Shown in pieces: positions 36,076 to 39,548 of a stretch of DNA of 39,548 nt; within the stretch, counting starts at the first letter, position 1; the number at the start of each line of letters is the position of its first letter. Source of the DNA: an uncultured Clostridia bacterium (GTDB lineage: Bacteria > Bacillota > Clostridia > Lachnospirales > Lachnospiraceae); contig CAMEEX010000008.1 in NCBI GenBank assembly GCA_945915235.1, positions 1 to 39,548 of the forward strand. Direction: 5' to 3'. The notes below the pieces were generated by a model. The model was not told the origin of the DNA, searched no databases, and was given only the letters and a program-made list of their open reading frames with translations. Made by a program: the position numbers and the translations under genes.

Positions 36076-36873
36076 ATGGATATAAAATTTTCAATTTCAC
36101 AGACAGCGAAGATTCTCGGCATCACTACGGATGCCATACGCCTCTACGAAAAGGAAGGTCTTATTCATCCAAAGAGGGATGAACAGAACAATTACAGATA
36201 TTACGATTGGGAGCAGATACGTCTGCTCATGTTCATAGCATTCTACAGAAAACTGAATGTAAGTATTCCTGAGACGAAGAGACTTTTAACTTCGTCCACA
36301 TTCGATGACATCAGCAATACCTTTGATATCCTTATAGAACACAACCGCAGGCAGATAGCCCAGATTCAGACCAGAATAGAAAGACTGGCATATTTTAGCA
36401 ATACTCTAAAAGAGCTCTCCGGAAACATGGGAATTTTCTCACTTGATATAATGCCCCGCGGCTACAAAATGTTTGAACGTGTCAATGCTGACACAGAATA
36501 TAAGAAGATGAAAAAGCTTCTCTCTTCTCCACTGCTCTCCTTCGGAAATATCGGCTATATGAATTATTTCAATGAACATGGAACTACACAAAGATATTTA
36601 TCCTATATTATATGGGAAGACTTAATCAACGTTGCTCCCCTTGAAAAACCCGCTTCCGAATATCCTGTGCTTGAAAGCTGTAAGTGCATATGCACTTCGA
36701 CAACCGGCTCAGGAAACGGCATCATCGACATCGATATGAAGAAGCTGAACGACTTCTGCAATGCCAACAACTGTGAGCATCGGGGCTATTATTATGCCTT
36801 CTATGCGTACTCTATACCTGATGGGGACAGAATTGTCGATTATTACAAGGTATATTTTCCCATAAAAATGTGA
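36076..36873 (+). CDS. MerR-family transcriptional regulator with effector domain
   Basis: 265 aa from ATG 36076. The winged-helix DNA-binding part is at 1-70: FSISQTAKILGITTDAIRLYEKEGLI, then the YRYYDWEQIRLLMFIAFYRKL wing. A dimerisation helix follows at about 75-118 (ILIEHNRRQIAQIQTRIERLAYF). The C-terminal 145 residues end in YYYAFYAYSIPDGDRIVDYYKVYFPIKM and look like a BmrR/GyrI-type small-molecule-binding domain, so the effector is more likely an organic compound than a metal; no metal-site cysteine motif is seen. AGGAG lies four bases before ATG 36076; an ATG at 36064 would place that site inside the gene. A MerR-type promoter starts 10 bases after the stop. Confidence 0.9.
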   Translation: MDIKFSISQTAKILGITTDAIRLYEKEGLIHPKRDEQNNYRYYDWEQIRLLMFIAFYRKLNVSIPETKRLLTSSTFDDISNTFDILIEHNRRQIAQIQTRIERLAYFSNTLKELSGNMGIFSLDIMPRGYKMFERVNADTEYKKMKKLLSSPLLSFGNIGYMNYFNEHGTTQRYLSYIIWEDLINVAPLEKPASEYPVLESCKCICTSTTGSGNGIIDIDMKKLNDFCNANNCEHRGYYYAFYAYSIPDGDRIVDYYKVYFPIKM

Positions 36874-36882
36874 AAAAAGTAC

Positions 36883-36913
36883 TTGACTTTGGTTCTACAC
36901 CAACCTTTATAAT
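36883..36913 (+). promoter_or_regulatory. MerR-type promoter with 19-bp spacer and central dyad
   Basis: -35 TTGACT at 36883-36888, -10 TATAAT at 36908-36913, spacer exactly 19 bp. In the spacer centre is the dyad TTGGT-TCTAC-ACCAA at 36889-36903. MerR proteins activate by twisting such over-long spacers, so this is a probable target of the adjacent regulator. Confidence 0.8.
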
Positions 36914-37040
36914 AAGTGTTAGTTTGATGAAACAGATTATATTTATCTGTTCGCTGTCCATAGGGCTCCATCCATAGGACTGCGAGCAATTTGAACATAT
37001 ATACAGCCCACTTTCATCCTTCATACTTTTTATTTAACAG
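36914..37040 (+). ncRNA. putative short RNA or tiny ORF from the MerR-type promoter
   Basis: Between the MerR-type promoter and the terminator at 37041 there is no normal gene, only about 130 nt. A 16-codon frame at 36927-36977 reads MKQIIFICSLSIGLHP, without a good ribosome site. The stretch also has a CAGAT/ATCTG hairpin (about 36932-36951) and a CCATAGG direct repeat. It may be a small regulatory RNA or a small peptide; I cannot choose. Confidence 0.4.
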
Positions 37041-37070
37041 AACGCATCCGTCAGGGTGCGTTTTGTATTT
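37041..37070 (+). terminator. terminator of the MerR-dependent short transcript
   Basis: Arms AACGCATCC (37041-37049) and GGGTGCGTT (37054-37062), 9 pairs including one G-T, with a 4-nt loop, followed by TTGTATTTTATTTTT. Confidence 0.75.
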
Positions 37071-37117
37071 TATTTTTATATCTCACAGCTTGAACTTAAA
37101 AAAATACAATTTTTATA

Positions 37118-37146
37118 TTGACAATGTCAAAATCAGGTAGTATATT
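37118..37146 (+). promoter_or_regulatory. strong promoter upstream of opp, with palindrome over the -35
   Basis: -35 TTGACA at 37118-37123, 17-bp spacer, -10 TATATT at 37141-37146. The -35 is part of a perfect 13-bp palindrome TTGACAATGTCAA (37118-37130), a possible repressor site. Confidence 0.75.
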
Positions 37147-37152
37147 CGTAAA

Positions 37153-37235
37153 AAACAAAATGATGTTTGGTCATTTATCATATTTTTGTTAAGTTGGGTG
37201 CAATGGGGTACCGATTTTTATCGGTGCCCTTTTTT
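37153..37235 (+). ncRNA. short terminated leader RNA (about 83 nt) upstream of opp
   Basis: A transcript from the promoter above would form a first hairpin (AACAAAA-TGAT at 37154-37164 with ATCA at 37177-37180 and TTTTGTT at 37184-37190), then a perfect-looking terminator (37206-37235). It is either a small RNA or an attenuated leader for oppB, which begins 118 nt further on. A 10-codon frame (37160-37192) exists, but without a ribosome site. Confidence 0.45.
37206..37235 (+). terminator. terminator/attenuator in the opp leader
   Basis: Arms GGGTACCGAT (37206-37215) and ATCGGTGCCC (37220-37229), 10 pairs including one G-T, with a 4-nt loop and then six T. It is placed between a strong promoter and oppB. 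Confidence 0.88.
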
Positions 37236-37254
37236 ACAAAAATGTCGCTTTAAT

Positions 37255-37288
37255 ACAATAAAGTTATATATTGATATAGTTTTATTGT
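37255..37288. promoter_or_regulatory. 8-bp inverted repeat upstream of oppB
   Basis: ACAATAAA (37255-37262) and TTTATTGT (37281-37288) with an 18-bp centre. It is followed by an extended -10-like TGGTAAAAT near 37310-37320, which could be a second promoter of oppB. The inverted repeat may be its operator. Confidence 0.4.
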
Positions 37289-37353
37289 GTTAATTTTTTA
37301 CTTGACAAGCATGGTAAAATGTCCTGACTTCAGATTAACAGGAGTGATACAAA

Positions 37354-38265
37354 GTGGCAAGGTACATATTTAAAAGAGTTTTATTGGCAATCGTTTCAAT
37401 CATCATTGTAAGTGCGGTATCGTTCTTTGCAATGAACCTTATTCCGGGTGGTCCTTTTAATAAGGAAAAAGCCGGCTCCCCTGCAATACAGAAAGTCTTG
37501 GAGGAAAGATATAATCTCGACAAACCTGTCGGACAGCAGTATCTCATATACATGAACAAGCTGGTCCATGGAGACTGGGGTGTATCGCTCAAAAACGGAC
37601 GTGACATCTGGACAGATATCTGGTCAAAGTTTCAGGTATCCGCAAAGCTCGGAGGCACTGCTGCAATAGTTGCAATAATTCTCGGAATTGTACTTGGAAG
37701 CATTGCGGGACTTACCAGAAACAGATGGCCTGACAGACTTATAGTGTTCTTCACAACACTCGGAACTGCCATTCCGTCATTCGTGTTAGCTTCACTTTTA
37801 CTCCTTGTATTCTGTCTGAAGCTTGCATGGTTTCCTGTATGGTCGTCATCTTCACATAATTATGTGCTTCCGGTTATCGCCCTTGCGATATACCCTATGG
37901 CATACATAACAAGACTTACAAAAACCAGTATGCTTGACGCTCTAAATCAGGACTATATCCGAACAGCCAAGGCTAAGGGTGTTGCACAGTACAAAATAAT
38001 ATTTAAGCACGCTCTCAGAAATGCGCTTATACCTGTCGTAACCTATGTCGGTCCTATGGTCGCATATATTCTCACGGGTTCGATGGTTGTCGAGAATATC
38101 TTCACAATCGGCGGTCTCGGTTCATCATTCGTGACAAGCATCACTAACCGCGACTATCCTACCATCATGGCAACTACAATCTTTCTTGCCATACTGATGG
38201 TTGTTGCCAATCTGCTTACGGATATTGCATATAAGCTTATCGACCCTAGAATCACACTTGATTAA
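37354..38265 (+). CDS. oppB: oligopeptide ABC transporter permease OppB
   Basis: 303 aa, six membrane helices. First helix in RVLLAIVSIIIVSAVSFFAMNLIPGGPF with the GGPF motif typical of OppB/DppB. The binding-protein-dependent transport signature (EAA loop) is DYIRTAKAKGVAQYKIIFKHALRNALIPV near residues 205-230, which contacts the ATPases. The start is GTG with AGGAG nine bases upstream. It is the first gene of a rightward opp operon that continues past the window edge and probably imports peptides as carbon, nitrogen or signal sources. Upstream are two promoters or leader elements and a terminator. Confidence 0.94.
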   Translation: MARYIFKRVLLAIVSIIIVSAVSFFAMNLIPGGPFNKEKAGSPAIQKVLEERYNLDKPVGQQYLIYMNKLVHGDWGVSLKNGRDIWTDIWSKFQVSAKLGGTAAIVAIILGIVLGSIAGLTRNRWPDRLIVFFTTLGTAIPSFVLASLLLLVFCLKLAWFPVWSSSSHNYVLPVIALAIYPMAYITRLTKTSMLDALNQDYIRTAKAKGVAQYKIIFKHALRNALIPVVTYVGPMVAYILTGSMVVENIFTIGGLGSSFVTSITNRDYPTIMATTIFLAILMVVANLLTDIAYKLIDPRITLD

Positions 38266-38279
38266 TGGAGGATTTAACA

Positions 38280-39377
38280 ATGAATTCTAATGCTGAAAAC
38301 ACAAATAAATTAAAAAGGCATTTTCTCTCCGCTCAGGTGGATTTGTCAAAATTTTCAAATGCAGATTTTGAACCTGCAACGGCTGAGGAAAAGAAACAAC
38401 AGGATGTAATGGGTGAGTCGACAACCTTCTTTAAGGATGGTATGAGACGTCTCAGAAAGAACCCTCTCGCAATGGGAAGCATCGTGGTTCTCACACTTAT
38501 AATACTTATAATAATCATAGCTCCGCATATTGTCCCGTACAGATATGACCAGATAATAACTGTCAACGGAAAACGTGACAAATCCGCTGCCAATATGGGA
38601 TTTTTCGAATACTCCAAGCTTGAACAGCAGTACATGGACGCGACAGGTGTAAAGCTTTTTCCACACATCTTCGGAACTGACAGCTTAGGTCGTGACTACT
38701 TCATCAGGGTAATCTACGGAACAAGAGTAAGCCTTTCAATAGGAATTGTGGCATCGATAATGGTTCTCATAATCGGACTTTTGTACGGCGCCATATCGGG
38801 CTACTGCGGCGGTGTCGTCGACCTGATAATGATGCGTATTGTCGATATCATCTACTCGCTTCCGGATATGCTCCTTATCATACTCATATCGGTCGTACTT
38901 GACGGTGTTCTCTCAAAGGCACTTGTCGGAACCATATTTTCGAAGCTCGGCTCCAACATGATATCAATGTTCATAGTCTTTGCCCTCCTCTACTGGGTGA
39001 GCATGGCAAGACTTATAAGAGGTCAGGTGCTCTCAATCAAGAACAATGAATATGTTCTCGCAGCCAAATGTATTGGAACGCCTAACCGCAAGATAATCAA
39101 GAAACACATACTTCCGAACTGTCTGTCGGTAATCATCATCACCACAGCTCTTCAGATTCCAAGCGCTATTTTTACCGAGAGCTATTTAAGCTTTCTTGGA
39201 CTAGGTGTAAGTGCTCCTCTTGCTTCACTTGGTTCACTTGCCAACGCTGCCCGTTCAGGTATGCAGTCATATCCATCAAAGCTCGTCATTCCTGCTGTTG
39301 CGATATGCCTTATAGTGCTCGCACTCAACCTGTTAGGCGATGGCTTGAGAGATGCGTTCGATTCTAAATTAAAGTAA
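38280..39377 (+). CDS. oppC: oligopeptide ABC transporter permease OppC
   Basis: 365 aa from ATG 38280 (GGAGG eight bases upstream; an ATG at 38265 overlapping the oppB stop would place this site inside the gene). Residues 1-55 are a polar cytoplasmic N-terminus, and the first helix is at about 60-85. An extracytoplasmic loop contains HIFGTDSLGRDYF, the OppC/DppC signature. The EAA loop is EYVLAAKCIGTPNRKIIKKHILPN near 258-281, and FLGLGVSAPLASLG is typical of the C-terminus. It partners OppB as the second half of the pore. The ORF is intact, and 12 bp separate it from oppD. Confidence 0.94.
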   Translation: MNSNAENTNKLKRHFLSAQVDLSKFSNADFEPATAEEKKQQDVMGESTTFFKDGMRRLRKNPLAMGSIVVLTLIILIIIIAPHIVPYRYDQIITVNGKRDKSAANMGFFEYSKLEQQYMDATGVKLFPHIFGTDSLGRDYFIRVIYGTRVSLSIGIVASIMVLIIGLLYGAISGYCGGVVDLIMMRIVDIIYSLPDMLLIILISVVLDGVLSKALVGTIFSKLGSNMISMFIVFALLYWVSMARLIRGQVLSIKNNEYVLAAKCIGTPNRKIIKKHILPNCLSVIIITTALQIPSAIFTESYLSFLGLGVSAPLASLGSLANAARSGMQSYPSKLVIPAVAICLIVLALNLLGDGLRDAFDSKLK

Positions 39378-39389
39378 GGAGTAATTGCC

Positions 39390-39548
39390 ATGAGTGAAGA
39401 AAATAAATACATATTGGAAGTAAACGATCTCCATACAAGCTTCTTTACAGATGCCGGTGAGGTATGCGCCGTAAACGGTATATCCTTCAATCTCGAACCT
39501 AGCAAGAAGCTCGGCATAGTAGGAGAAACCGATACCGGTAAAAAAGTT
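39390..39548 (+). CDS. oppD: oligopeptide ABC transporter ATPase OppD, 5' part only
   Basis: 53 residues visible, cut by the right edge. The start MSEENKYILEVNDLHTSFFT with the A-loop-like region and AVNGISFNLEPSKKLGIVGE identifies an OppD/DppD-type ATPase, and the position after oppC agrees. The Walker A reads GETDTGKK where GESGSGKS or GETGTGKS is expected: Asp replaces Gly and Lys replaces Ser/Thr. These changes are in the last 20 bases of the window, so they may be a sequence error or a truly altered site. AAGGAG lies eight bases before the ATG. Confidence 0.85.
   Translation, partial: MSEENKYILEVNDLHTSFFTDAGEVCAVNGISFNLEPSKKLGIVGETDTGKKV

Noticed and set aside
37160..37192. 10-codon leader peptide MMFGHLSYFC
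   Set aside because: No ribosome site upstream and no run of a single amino acid to suit peptide-based attenuation; it lies inside a hairpin.

Overview
The window looks like a chromosomal segment of an anaerobic Clostridia member, most likely Lachnospiraceae. The evidence is the block uvrC-hprK-murB-rapZ-whiA-crh-dnaE in Firmicutes order, AGGAGG-type ribosome sites throughout, a SpoVB-type flippase, an Fe-S L-serine dehydratase, catabolic-type glutamate dehydrogenase and an AT-rich intergenic / GC-richer coding composition. The genus cannot be fixed from sequence alone. No rRNA, tRNA, CRISPR array or prophage was seen.

Layout. (a) 1-8485, leftward: DNA polymerase III alpha (cut by the window edge), a Crh-like HPr with Glu at position 15, WhiA, RapZ, MurB, HPr kinase/phosphorylase and UvrC. 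(b) 8539-10103: an unrecognised charged coiled-coil protein of 336 aa. Its upstream region carries four 37-bp inverted-repeat units (eight alternating half-sites), then a cluster of back-to-back hairpins and the ftsH terminator. (c) 10104-15711: ftsH leftward, divergent from a DUF1846 protein and pyrG. (d) 15789-19105, leftward: a CmpB-type membrane protein, an HdeD-like membrane protein behind a CodY-like box, then an ECF S-component behind a terminator/pseudoknot-type leader, then a P-loop kinase. (e) 19147-24577: a YhaO/YhaN (SbcD/SbcC-like) pair leftward, divergent from a SpoVB/MurJ-type flippase. (f) 24629-29779: an accessory-looking stretch with an OLD-family TOPRIM ATPase carrying a four-cysteine cluster, a 293-bp MITE-like element with 97-nt arms, a CLC antiporter of fluoride-type sequence and a HipB/HipA toxin-antitoxin pair. 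(g) 29987-35844, leftward: gdhA; an MBOAT + SGNH pair behind four 9-bp repeats spaced 20-21 bp; and sdaAB-sdaAA. (h) 36076-39548, rightward: a MerR regulator followed directly by a promoter with the 19-bp spacer of MerR targets, two short terminated transcription units, and the start of an opp operon (oppB, oppC, partial oppD).

How the parts work together. HprK and the Crh-like protein form an HPr-Ser46 phosphorylation module in the same block, probably for carbon-status signalling. GdhA, SdaAB and Opp point to peptide and amino-acid use. The MBOAT/SGNH pair points to O-acylation of an envelope polymer.

The most interesting undescribed signals are non-coding: the helically phased eight-half-site array at 9579-9844, the ecfS leader at 16999-17058, the 21-bp-period operator array at 34068-34138, and the MerR-type promoter at 36883-36913, which appears to drive a short RNA.
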